From Takakia lepidozioides (Eukaryota > Streptophyta > Takakiopsida > Takakiales > Takakiaceae): a DNA stretch of 64,000 bases. A program made the position numbers and the translations under genes. Shown here piece by piece: positions 55,501 through 64,000 of the stretch (its first letter is position 1; each line of letters begins with the position of its first letter). The notes beneath the pieces are model-generated. The model was given only the letters and a program-made list of their open reading frames with translations, had not been told where the DNA came from and ran no database searches. Location: contig CM060734.1 in NCBI GenBank assembly GCA_030704615.1, forward strand, positions 25,296,001 to 25,360,000. Direction: 5' to 3'.

Positions 55501-56791
55501 TGCAATGACAGGTGGTTTCAGCAGATGAGCTAAAGGACGATGAAGAGTATGATGAGATCTTGCAAGACATGAGGGATGAGTGTGGCAAATATGGTATGTG
55601 ACATTGCAGGGTGACAATCTGTCTTGTAAACTATGATCACTAAAGGGAATTTGCCATCATAGCGATAACACTCTGAAATTAAAATGATCTGTAAAGGTTA
55701 TCTGATTTGGAGGAATGTTATTTCTTGCAGGAAACCTGGTGAATCTTGTCATCCCCAGACCAAGGCTCACTGGTGAGGAAGTTCCTGGTGTTGGAAAGGT
55801 GTGTGAATGCCTAACCTAAACTTGGAAATCTCTCTCTCACGAGACCATCAAGAACACAGTCCTTGCACTTCTGTTCACCAACTTTCAAAAATCTCGAGGC
55901 TGAGCCTAAAGCCCTGGCCCTGTTGGGGTCTAATTGCTGGGCAGCTCACACACAGCAGATTGATGCTTGTGTGAAGGGCTTTCTAGAGGAAATCTGAAAA
56001 GCCCGAACCAATTGTTTATACCAAGGCAAGTCCCATTACTGGAGTCCCTCACAAAGGTAGTGTCTGCTCCTTCTTGTTCAGCCCAAACTGGGTGTGGGTC
56101 TATCGTCACGAGCCTACGGTAAACGTCTCATGAGTACATTTTTCTCTCACACACACACAAACAACCACAAGTACTCAAAATCAGATAACCTCTACCAACC
56201 ATTTTATTCCAGTGTTTTGCCATGACAGCAAATTTCTTGCCATGACAGCAAATTTCTTTCATGCATGATGTAGTATTGGTGTACTAGACAGCTTGTCAAC
56301 CTGCGACATGAAATATCCTATTTAACATTCTCCTCCCTTGTGTCCTTGAGGTGATCTGCTGACACCACCTGCCATTGCAATGGCATATGTTTCAATGGAT
56401 ATTGTAGCAGTTGACTTGAAACTCACCAAAAGCTGCTAATTGAAAAGCCTAAAGGGTCTGTTGGTCCTGTCATATGCAATAACAAGTAAAGGTCACTGGT
56501 TTTCTCATGTCGTTAGGCAATAAGGTCATTTTGTCTTTCCAGAGTTCTGCTGTTCGGATGGATGTCTGGGCAGCTCTCTGCCTTTGCTTCTGGGAACTCA
56601 GAATCATGGTAATGATAAGATCGTTCACAAGTTGATGTGCTTGAACTTAACAGGTGTTTGTCGAGTACACTGACACAGGAGGTGCAGCAAAAGCCAGGTC
56701 TTCCCTTCATGGACGAAAGTTTGGAGGAAATTCAGTTATTGCAGTGTATTATTCAGAAGAAAAATTTGCCAGAGGGAATTATGTAGGCTGA
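43568..56791 (+). CDS. U2AF65: U2AF large subunit (U2AF65), complete, 18 exons
   Basis: Splices to 573 codons with every junction in phase. Exons: 43568-43690, 45252-45403, 45757-45888, 46193-46260, 47314-47384, 47561-47605, 47885-47944, 48780-48840, 49358-49470, 49705-49820, 52632-52733, 52976-53051, 53452-53540, 54016-54079, 54363-54524, 55512-55593, 55731-55798, 56654-56791. U2AF65 recognises the polypyrimidine tract at 3' splice sites and recruits U2 snRNP in the nucleus. The RS domain covers about residues 42-135, then SKRTSGFDMAP (~136-146) and a Met/Pro/Gly linker. RRM1 has RNP2 VYVGGL (205-210) and RNP1 KFAFVEMR (251-258). RRM2 has IFVGGL (326-331) and KGYGFCVY (365-372). The C-terminal UHM has an acidic helix (DEEYDEILQDM) and the R-x-F loop RKF (549-551). 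The length is usual for plant U2AF65. Exon 1 and 4 donors (GTTTCT, GTCTGT) are weak. The start is the first ATG in frame (MADEGVPYEDG). Confidence 0.95.
48263..48320 (+). pseudogene. Decayed duplicate of U2AF65 exon 8
   Basis: Begins at a good acceptor (TTTGTTTTTCAG) and reads TVATFFSQV, like the real exon 8 at 48780 (TIATFFSQV). A 2-base loss then changes the frame (GTGACGCTGCTG against GTGATGGCTGCTG) and the match fades after ~35 bp. Including it would break RRM1. Confidence 0.8.
50080..52430 (-). pseudogene. 5'-truncated LINE in U2AF65 intron 10
   Basis: Antisense non-LTR retrotransposon. It has an ORF2 pre-RT region (52405-51900), a partial RT with EGQAGLQRNRGCVDHIFTLS and the first catalytic block FFLDVKKADTVW (one residue short of the usual KAYDTVW), then FADD at about 51400-51411. 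The post-FADD block has DLWALEANVSK and SYTYLGIELSSNCNWDAHI. A C-terminal Cys/His knuckle (CPLCGQPEDNIHFLIH) lies near 50450, and the 3' UTR runs to about 50080. The endonuclease is absent and part of the RT between LNAVGKIF and the QAG block appears deleted. Stops and indels throughout, so it is inactive. Confidence 0.85.
54640..55035. other. Organelle-like insertion in U2AF65 intron 15
   Basis: Composition and wording differ from the surroundings: CTTGACCTGCGGCTTCGTCC, AAAAGGCAAATCCCCGGGC, GGAATGAGCTATGGGAACAA, GGGCCTAGAGTTCCCGCAAA. This resembles plant mitochondrial non-coding DNA in style, so it may be a nuclear mitochondrial insertion. It ends in CCCTAAACCCTAAA, a two-unit plant telomere-type repeat, then (TA)n. 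No gene is readable. Identity is a judgement from sequence style only. Confidence 0.4.
55910..56215 (+). repeat. LINE 3' tail in U2AF65 intron 17
   Basis: Same tail family as 29.67 kb and 50.08 kb, in sense orientation to U2AF65. It starts GGGTCTAATTGCTGGGCAGC and ends in CA-rich sequence (CACACACACACAAAC). No ORF is attached. Confidence 0.7.
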
Positions 56792-57194
56792 AGGCCTGTC
56801 TGTGTTTGTCTGCTGTAACACAATTAAAGCAATGAAGGGTTCTTTGTAAGCAACTTTGTCATTACTGATCATAAGTAATCACTCAAAGATGGATTTGTTG
56901 AAGGAGGGCTTGTTTGATGTAGCTTCTTGACAGAAATGTGTGTGCTTTTTGTTCCTCCCTTTTTGCCGTTCCAAGGTAGCTGGGTTATGTATAGGGGTTG
57001 TCCCCCCTCCAAGTGCGCACTGCGGTGAGAGGGGTGAGAGGGGAGTAGTGCCAGGGCGTGGCCCCAGGCAGAAGGACCCCAACACCAAGATGGGCCCCAG
57101 GTGGGGAATTTCCGCTGCATTAAGACGGTTATTTCCAGCAGTGGATGGATGGCTGAGATCTCTTAAAAATTGAGATAGATAAGGTCCCTAGAAT

Positions 57195-58400
57195 TAAAAT
57201 AATGTATATATATATATGTTTTTTAAGAACAGGGGACAGAGGGCCTGGAAATACATTGCAGGGGGCAAATGCCCAAAGAGTACAAAGAGGAAAAAATAAC
57301 CTCATAAGTGGGTGCCATAGAGGCTGATCCAGGAAGACACAGCTTCCTAACCAAGGCTAAGAGAAGAAAGAGGGACAGTACCAGGGAGGATGCCGGCACA
57401 GTCATACAAGAAGCAACAGCAGATGACCAGGAGGCCTGCATAAGAAGGCAGGCACTAAGAAACACAGCTTGAAGCCAAGGCTAAGATAAGACAGACAGAC
57501 TGTACCAGAAAGGAACAGTCAAACAAAGAAAGAACAGAAGAAGAACCAGAAGCACTAAAAATCAGTAGCTACGCTTCCTTTTGTAAGGCTCAAAAGAAAG
57601 CTGCATTCTAGATCTAGTTCTACGAAGAGAGCGGCAGCGGTGTCTCCAACTGTGGAAAGTACTAAAGGAGCTCCCAGCCTGGAGGGAGGGAGTCCTTCCA
57701 GCATATTCCCGAGTTGGACGTGGACGGTGATCTGGAGCAGATTGTAGCTCCTTTGGCCCAGGAACTGTCAAATCGAGTGAACAGTTGCTCTCTCCTTCTG
57801 CTATCACACTTGCAAACAGCTTCCCTCAAAACCCCCCAAGCCTTGCAGGCCTCAGACATCAGGTCTGAGTGAATCATACACAAAATCACTCCGGCACCGG
57901 TCGGCCTCCCCTCAAAAATGCGCGCACACCTAGCCTTCCAAATGTGCCAAAGCGTATAAGTTCTAAGAGAAGCCCAAACCGGGCAATCAGATCATAAGGA
58001 CCCCTGGGAGAAATTGAGAAGGACAGCCTGGTTTGGAGTCGTCAAAGATTTCCAAGGGCTATAGAATGAGAGAACCTGGTGCCAAACCGCAGAGGCCAGA
58101 GGACAAGAGGACAGGCAATGTTCGATTGTTTCATGAGCTTGTAGATGACAAGAAGGACAGTCCCCAGGCCCATCAGGAAAGCGAGCACACACAGGAATGA
58201 TTCTATTGACCACTCCACAGAAAACCACTAATCTTGGAGGCCTTGTCCTTTCTCCAGTTGTCCTTCCAAATAATAGACCAATAAATTGAATTAGTAAAGA
58301 AAGATGACAGTTTGTAAGATCCCCCATCCTATCTTAGTGCGAAGGTCCCCACCTCCAGTTCCGCCAAATAAGCTCCCCGAAAAATACAAAGGGGAAAAAC
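57195..58400 (-). pseudogene. Second LINE family: zf-RVT C-terminal region
   Basis: The minus strand encodes PRLVVFCGVVNRIIPVCARF, then CPSCHLQAHETIEHCLSSCP and AVWHQVL (58330-58000), the zf-RVT knuckle at the end of plant LINE reverse transcriptases. It continues through HIWKARCARIFEGR (~57900). The element's 3' end is the (TA)n tract at 57199-57219, consistent with a LINE tail on the minus strand. Only the C-terminal ~1.1 kb is present. The sequence differs from the LINE in intron 10, so it is a separate family. Confidence 0.7.
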
Positions 58401-58439
58401 CAGTAGGTGTTTATGTTTTCAAAGGGTGTCTTGGTGTGA

Positions 58440-59820
58440 ACCGGTGTTGGGCGGGTACTATGATTTTTAACCAGCAGGGTCGTCCTGGTATTGAAAATAA
58501 ATTATTTTTCAATACCAACCGGTTCCATAGTATTGGAAGATTCACTTAATTTTAATATTCGCCGGTTCTCAATAGTAGTATGATTTTTTATTTGCGGACG
58601 GGTATCAATAGGATGGGTATTCCAATCGGAATACCAGCCGGTTATCAACCCGGATATAAATAATTAAAATTAAAATAGCCTTTGAATCATTAATGTCTTT
58701 AATTGAATTTAGAAGCATACTTGATTTCACAAAGAAATTAAATATTCTGTTGCAAAATTCAGACTTTGCATTACATAATAATGTTGCAGATTTTAGTATG
58801 CAAAATGAAGCAAGCTTAGTTAAAAGAAAACTGATTGCAAGCCTCATTGCAAACATGCCAGCATCTGCAATGAGGTCCTCATCTTCATCAATCATATCGT
58901 CTTCCAACAAAAAGAAATCCTTGATCCTTGCTCAACCACCTTGCAATCCGTCCGCATGTCATCCGACTAATTCTTTAAAATTAGCACCAATTTGTAGAGG
59001 TTGTCAATGCCAAGTCGACATCGCCGCAGACTAGTGATGAGTCCAGCAATGCTAAAGATTCGCTCGGTCTCCCCAGATTGCTCTCGCAAGGAAACTGATG
59101 TTCGGAAATTGAACCTCATGAACCTTCCACCACCCGAGGGGACATTTACAATCATCAATATTAACATAAATCAGAACAAAAATAATTCAGATTTGAGAAG
59201 CCCAATTGTGGCTTCTTCATTTGAGGTAGTTGATCCAAATAAAGAATCTTCGAGGGACACATCTTATAACTCTCATGTTGACCCGGATTCAAGCGCTTAA
59301 AGATGGTGGTCAAAAGTGGAATGAGCACATGAATGTTATAAATGACAACCACTTGTAGTGCTCTGTCCCTCCCCACATAATCAGTAATCAATAATAGGCT
59401 CTTGTATGGGGGATCAAGCATGAGGGCCAACATATTGTGTGCCTTATCCGCTGAAAATGAAACTAAAACACATATCATCCCCTTTCATTTAACCTCCCCT
59501 CTCTTTTACTCCAATGGAGTTTATAGCTTGTTACTTTAACTTCTCTATGTTCTTTTGCTTCAACCATGCTTCTATTTCATTGTTCATGCAGTCAACTTCT
59601 GAATGTCGGATGCATAAAGAGGGCAATTCTTTTACGACTTATGCTTCATGTTTACACTATGCTCCACGGCCTCGCCAAAGTGAATGTCCATGGTAATTGC
59701 AGATCCAAAGTCATGGGCATGTTGAAGTGTTATGACACACGTTAACAACATCCTTGATCATTCTATCTGTATGGATGAAATTGTTCATATCAAAAGATTT
59801 TATTCTAGTAGTTGTTAATG
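58440..59820 (-). pseudogene. hAT transposase C-terminal half
   Basis: The minus strand has SADKAHNMLALMLDPPYKSL and TDYVGRDRALQVVVIYNIHV (59430-59300). The hAT dimerisation motif SGETERIFSIAGLITSLRRC with LGIDNLYKLVLILKN follows (59090-58975). The fragment ends near EQGSRISFCW (~58900). The N-terminal and DDE regions are not readable, and stops separate the pieces. AT-rich flanks with GGTATTCCAATCGGAATACC lie at ~58616-58637. No terminal repeats were identified. Confidence 0.7.
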
Positions 59821-59959
59821 ATTGGTAGTTGGATAGTTGCAACCTTTGAGATTCTCAACGAAGAGACTACGCTTACCCAACAAGTTTATTTCGCGCGTGC
59901 GAACAGCACGGACCTCCCCGCCCCCGCCGCTCCCCAGGACCCCGCCGGCCCCGGACCCC

Positions 59960-60115
59960 GGCCCGCTTATATACTTCGCGCCGGCCATCCGTTTCACGAT
60001 CTCCCGGGTAGCTCCATGATCTCCCGGGTAGCTCCATGGTCGTCCCTCGCATCCACCTGCATTCACATCTGAAGCAGAAGGGTAGACGACTGAAGCCGGT
60101 TCGATCCCGCGCGCT
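59960..60115 (+). mobile_element. tRNA-like SINE unit 1 (diverged)
   Basis: TATATACTTCGCGCCGGC lead-in, A-box-like GTAGCTCCATGGTCGTC (from ~60028) and B box GGTTCGATCCC (60098-60108), 70 bp apart. It contains an 18-bp tandem duplication of GATCTCCCGGGTAGCTCC. Confidence 0.5.
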
Positions 60116-60369
60116 CCCGCGCCTCATGATTTCTTCCGCTCCCCTGCGCCGCTGCTCCCCGCTCCCCTCCGTCTTCCCCGCTCCCCTCCCGCGCCGTGAC
60201 CCCTTTTCCCTCTTGCTGCGCGACCCCGCTCCCCTCCTGCGCTGCCCCCCTGCTCCCCTCACCAAGGCCCCCCGCTCGCCTCCCGCGCGGTCCCCGGCCC
60301 CCTCCACCTCCCGCTCCCCTCCCGCACTGCTCCCCCGCTCCCCGATCACCGCTCCCCACTATATACTCA

Positions 60370-60510
60370 GCCCATTACATACTCAGCGCCGGCAATTCGA
60401 TTCTCGATCGGTCGTGTAGTCTGTTGGTCATCCCGCGTATCCGCCTTCGAGCAGCTCCCCGGTTCGATACCCAGCCGACCCTGCGCCAAATAATTCTTCT
60501 GCACCCCTCC
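60370..60510 (+). mobile_element. tRNA-like SINE unit 2
   Basis: Lead-in TACTCAGCGCCGGCAATTCG, A-box TGTAGTCTGTTGG (60415-60427), B box GGTTCGATACC (60461-60471), then CAGCCGACCCTGCGCC and ATAATTCTTCTG. Confidence 0.65.
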
Positions 60511-60705
60511 GCGCACCGCTCCCTCGCAAGGGCTCCCCGCTCCCCTTCGGCACCGCTCCCCTGCTCCCCTCGCGAGGGCTCCTCGCTCCCCTTCAGCGCC
60601 ACTCCCCTGCTCCCCTCGCGAGGCCTCCTTGCTCCCCTTTGGCACCGCTCCCCTTCTTCCCCGCTCCCCCATCATCCGCTCCCCGCTCCCCTTCCGAGCC
60701 CCTTA

Positions 60706-60835
60706 TATACTCAGCACCGGCAATTCGATTCTCGACATGTCTTGTAGCCCAGTGGTCGTCTTGCGGATCCGCCTTCGAGCCACTCCCCGGTTCGATCCCA
60801 GCCAACCCTGCGCCGTATAATTCTTCTGCTCCCCT
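60706..60835 (+). mobile_element. tRNA-like SINE unit 3
   Basis: Lead-in TATATACTCAGCACCGGCAA, A box TGTAGCCCAGTGG (60743-60755), B box GGTTCGATCCC (60789-60799), the same 46-bp spacing as unit 2, and the same CAACCCTGCGCC..ATAATTCTTCTG ending. Best preserved of the three. Confidence 0.7.
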
Positions 60836-61340
60836 CCGCGCCCCGCTCCCCTCCCCTGGTACCCTCGCGGGGTCGCTCCCCTCCATCGACCCCGCTCCCC
60901 CGCCCACCGCTCCCCCCTCCCTCCCGTCGTGTCCCGCTCCCCTCTTGCGCCGGTCCCCCGCTCTCCTTCTGACGTGCTCCCCCGGTCGTCTTACCCCCTC
61001 ATGTGGTGCTCCCCCGAACCGCCCCTCCGTGCTGTACTTAGGATCCGCTCCCCTCCTCCCCGGCTCCCCTGCTGCTCCATGACTATAGTGTCGTTGCAAT
61101 GGCGCTCCCCTGTTGGCGCTCCCGTATCATGACACGTACTAGTGACGTATTGGTGGCGCGACGGATGGGTTGTGACAGCTTCCCGGCCCATCGTGTCTTC
61201 CCGCTCCCCGTCTTCTTTGCAGCACTTTCAGCCGATCTTGTCTTCTGCTTTTGCAAACCCTTGCGTATCTCTTCCGCTCGTCATTTTCTGAAGCTTCCTT
61301 GATTACTTTGTGAGTGCAACGGTATAGGTTGGATTTGAAA

Positions 61341-61985
61341 TATGGCCGGGAAGCCTCCTCGGCCTCCTACACCTGGAATGGGGCTGTTTTTGCATGTTAA
61401 CCAGAAGAAAGAGAATACCTTTCTGGTATACTCCGGATGAGTGGGATGAGATGGTGGCCGAGGCGGCTGTCGATTTGAGGGCTGTTGGGAAGGGGAAGGG
61501 GAATCATAGGGATCCTTACTTTTGCAAATATTGTGGTGTTATAAAGAAGGATAAGAGCCGGTTGAACCGGCATGTCCTTGATGGTGACGCCTGTCCACGG
61601 GCACCGCCAGATTGCCCATGAGCAAGACATCTACTGAGGACAAAGCTGTTGTGTTGAGGATGCGTGGTCTAAATCCTGTCCCTCGACCCATTCCTGCAAA
61701 CGAATTGAAACAAAACAAGAGATCTGCAAGCATGAAGAGGGTGAGTTGCAAAGCAATTGCAACAGCATCTGAGCGCCCTAAGAGGAAACACGACGGTTCG
61801 ACGAACAATATCCCAAGGAAGAAATTTGTGAAGGGAGCGGGGCATTCTGCACAGGTTCGCGGCAATGATAGGGTGCGGGAGGACAAAATCCCTACACAGG
61901 AAGACAGGCTTCATGACAGAGCAGGGGAGCCATCAGAGGGGAGCAGAGGTACGGAGGTAGGTGCTACATCTTTGCGGAAGGAGCT
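61341..61985 (+). pseudogene. BED-type zinc-finger fragment of a transposase N-terminus
   Basis: Starts MAGKPPRPPTPGMG and, after a frame change near 61410, reads WYTPDEWDEMVAEAAVDLRA, then DPYFCKYCGVIKKD, SRLNRHVLDGDACP. The C-x2-C ... H-x4-6-C spacing matches BED fingers found at the N-terminus of hAT transposases. After another frame change it continues with a Lys/Arg-rich stretch (KRSASMKRVSC, RPKRKHDGSTNN) until about 61985. It binds DNA if ever expressed. It is not clearly connected to the hAT C-terminus at 59 kb, which is on the other strand. Confidence 0.6.
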
Positions 61986-62017
61986 GATAGAAAGTATAGT
62001 AGTCTGCAAATCCCCTC

Positions 62018-63645
62018 TCACCACCATTTCCATTGCCAAATTCTCCAAATGAGCTGGCATAAAAATTCCCAATCGTCCTCAAAATCGATGGGTTCCTCTG
62101 CCCCATTGAAAGCTGCCTTCAGGATATCGCTATCATACAAATACCCATGACTAAGACTGTCGGCATGACATACATCCACCCAATATACAAGAATATGGCT
62201 CCCCAACAGATATGGAGCTTGCACCGAGACATCCCTCAATCGCTCTAACTCCTCCAATTGAGCAGTTCATGTATTCTGCAAGGTCGCCATTTCTGCCTCC
62301 GCCATAGCTTTTTACTTGTTCAGATCATCCTCCAACTTCACATATTGCTCCTCAGGATTCATCGATGTAGGAGGTCGCTTCTCCAATTCAACATTTTGCT
62401 GCCGAGCCTCCGTCAATTGCTTGTCCAATTCAACAATTCGAGCATCATTGTGCTGTGATCGCTCCATTTGCATAACAGCCTCCTTTTCGGCAATAGTCTT
62501 AAGATACCGAACGTCCCATGCCTTCCATTGCTCTCTCAAATCCTCAACCTCCCTGGCATCTGCGTCTGTCTTTTTCTTCAACTCATCCCAGCCTTTCTGC
62601 AATTGCTGACTGTGCGATAGAGTTGCAGCATGGCTAACTCTCAAATCGATCAATTCTTTGCACGCATCATCATTATCGATGGCCTCTGCTGCTACCACCT
62701 GCAGACCAGCAACCAAATCGCGGAGTCTGGCTGAAAAAGAAGGGTTTGTTTGGCTACCCACATCCTTTCCTGTCGAAGGAACAATTGCAGTAACAGTATT
62801 GACTGTCGCAGGAGCTGCAGACTTCTCTCTCGCTGCACTCGTCTCTGGCTTATCGATTATTGCAACATCAGGTTCATCAGAAGGTGGCACTACCAATCGA
62901 TGACCAAGGATCATAGACAAATAAGTTGCAGAGAGCAAGCCATCAGTCTTTCCGGCTCTCCTCTTAGCTAACAACTCTTCATGGATCTTTCCACACAAGA
63001 ACTCAGTCCAATTGATTCGCAATCCCTGAAAGGTTGCCACCATAGAATTCAATTGAGTCCTAGCCACGTATGTGGCCCTCTTCAGACTTAATCGACTCAC
63101 CGCAAATTTCAACCATTCCATCAAATCGGGTCTCTTCACCTTCTGAATTGTCCATCCGCCACTCTGATTGTAAGCAGTAGGACCTCCCGTGAAGTAATTG
63201 TCTGTATTAAAACTTGCATCTTTAAAACCATCGACCTCCTGCTCCGCTCCAGGCAATCATAACACCTCTGTAATCATCGGCTCATCAACCACAGTCTCCA
63301 CTCCATTGACTATTCCACTTCGCCTGAGAGGATCATAGGAATTGTAGTACTGCATAACCACTGACATAAGCGGTTTCGGCAAATCATTCCACAAAACAAT
63401 GAAGTCATGTACTCCTGCTTCCCTCCACTTCCTCTGCTACTCTCCATCGCCCAAAACTGAAGAAATGTCGCAAAGCTTCATGTCTGTCCCTACCATAGAA
63501 ACTGTTGGCAACAATTTGTTGCTCTTCGATCGCCCCATTGTATGCACACAGATTGATACACAATCACTCTTCCTCTTAGCCCTCTCAGTACCTACAAAAC
63601 GCAACCTCGCAGCCCGTCGCTTACACTCTCAAGTCCCGTGAACAA
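62018..63645 (-). pseudogene. Broken coiled-coil ORF, transposon-protein-like
   Basis: One minus-strand frame spans ~63640 to ~62050 with stops near 63438, 63258 and 62310 and shorter pieces after. The N-terminal part (MGRSKSNKLLPTVSMVGTDM, HDFIVLWNDLPKPLMSVVMQ, then TATYVARTQLNSM-like helices and GLRINWTEFLCGKIHEE) resembles plant transposon-associated proteins that precede a coiled coil. The C-terminal ~130 residues (VEDLREQWKAWDVRYLKTIA, ARIVELDKQLTEARQQNVEL) form a strong coiled coil. No catalytic motif is visible. I do not recognise the family with certainty. Confidence 0.5.
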
Positions 63646-63649
63646 AAAA

Positions 63650-64000
63650 TGAAAATCGAAAAAACGATGACACCTCAATGACAGTAGCGGCCCCACTCCT
63701 ATCCATTGATCATGATGGCTTAAACCTAACAGCTGTCACTATCTGGTGTAATCGGCAGTTCGTAATGAATACCCCTAACCATCTCTCATAATTGTTCTTT
63801 CTCTGCCACCTGAACTATACAGTCTGACCCTAACCATTCATGATGATATTGTACCATTATCGTTTTAAAAGACTCCATTTTAAAAGACCCCCACACCCCC
63901 CCACACTTAACCTAGATTCTGCCCTCCGAATTGCTAGGAATAATATAGTTTAGGCCGATCGCCATTAATGCGGGTATCCGATGGGTCTCCAAAAATCGTA
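63650..64000. other. No gene recognised
   Basis: No convincing ORF or RNA gene; a C-rich run (CCCCCACACCCCCC) lies near 63889-63903. Confidence 0.4.

Larger units (their letters stand above)
60110..61090. repeat. CCGCTCCCCT-rich expansion
   Basis: Nearly continuous imperfect repeats of CGCTCCCCTC/CCGCTCCCC fill the sequence between and after the SINE units. Long Arg/Gly/Glu-rich frames on the minus strand and Pro/Ser/Arg-rich frames on the plus strand arise only from this composition. Confidence 0.85.

Noticed and set aside
58693-59034. Plus-strand 113-codon ORF
   Set aside because: Antisense of the hAT transposase; the minus strand carries the recognised dimerisation motif.
60036-61099. 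Pro/Arg- and Gly/Glu/Arg-rich ORFs up to 183 codons
   Set aside because: Low-complexity CCGCTCCCCT repeats keep frames open on both strands; no conserved motif.

Overview
This is repeat-rich nuclear DNA of a streptophyte (plant-lineage) organism with one intact host gene. The evidence is an 18-exon U2AF65 splicing-factor gene of plant type with long introns, PLS-type pentatricopeptide (PPR) fragments, BED/hAT transposase remnants, a TTTAGGG-type telomere-like dimer, and Ty3/gypsy elements that carry a cytosine DNA methyltransferase. DNMT capture by retrotransposons has been reported in charophytes and dinoflagellates, so a charophyte such as Chara is my best guess. That is an inference, not something the sequence proves.

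0-17 kb: a truncated integrase fragment (1-294), then three exons of an unnamed gene family whose intron holds an array of short palindromes. A Ty3/gypsy element follows (copy A, + strand: 5' LTR-like end near 2.43 kb, gag 5.04 kb, protease, DNMT3-like methyltransferase, RT/RNase H 13.1 kb, integrase 14.9 kb, PHD finger 16.2 kb, 3' LTR 16.63 kb). Copy A is split at 8.64-12.98 kb by other mobile DNA, including a decayed minus-strand gene for a beta-class (N6-adenine/N4-cytosine) amino-methyltransferase-like protein.

17-31.7 kb: PPR remnants and a cluster of ~500-600 bp repeat units, interrupted by a ~6.7 kb unit (20.21-26.89 kb) with 31-bp imperfect terminal inverted repeats. This unit holds a minus-strand MULE-like DDE transposase, ~2.8 kb of palindromic arrays built around GGCGCCGAATTTC, and a plus-strand copy of the amino-methyltransferase-like gene. 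LINE 3' ends and a PPR gene split by a tRNA-derived SINE follow.

31.7-42.1 kb: gypsy copy B on the minus strand, with the same gag-protease-DNMT-RT-integrase-PHD order but many lesions, then a third 3' end (copy C: PHD remnant plus LTR).

42.1-57 kb: a cruciform-forming palindrome 0.3 kb upstream of the U2AF65 start, then the complete U2AF65 gene (573 codons in 18 exons). Its introns contain an antisense LINE, a LINE 3' tail, an organelle-like insertion and a decayed duplicate of exon 8.

57-64 kb: a second LINE family, a hAT transposase C-terminus, CCGCTCCCCT-rich DNA with three tRNA-like SINE units, a BED-finger fragment and a broken coiled-coil ORF.

The common theme is methylation. Two unrelated classes of DNA methyltransferase domain (C5 and amino) sit in mobile DNA here, and the C5 element also carries a histone-reader PHD finger. 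Every mobile copy seen is damaged, so the window shows the architecture rather than proven active systems.
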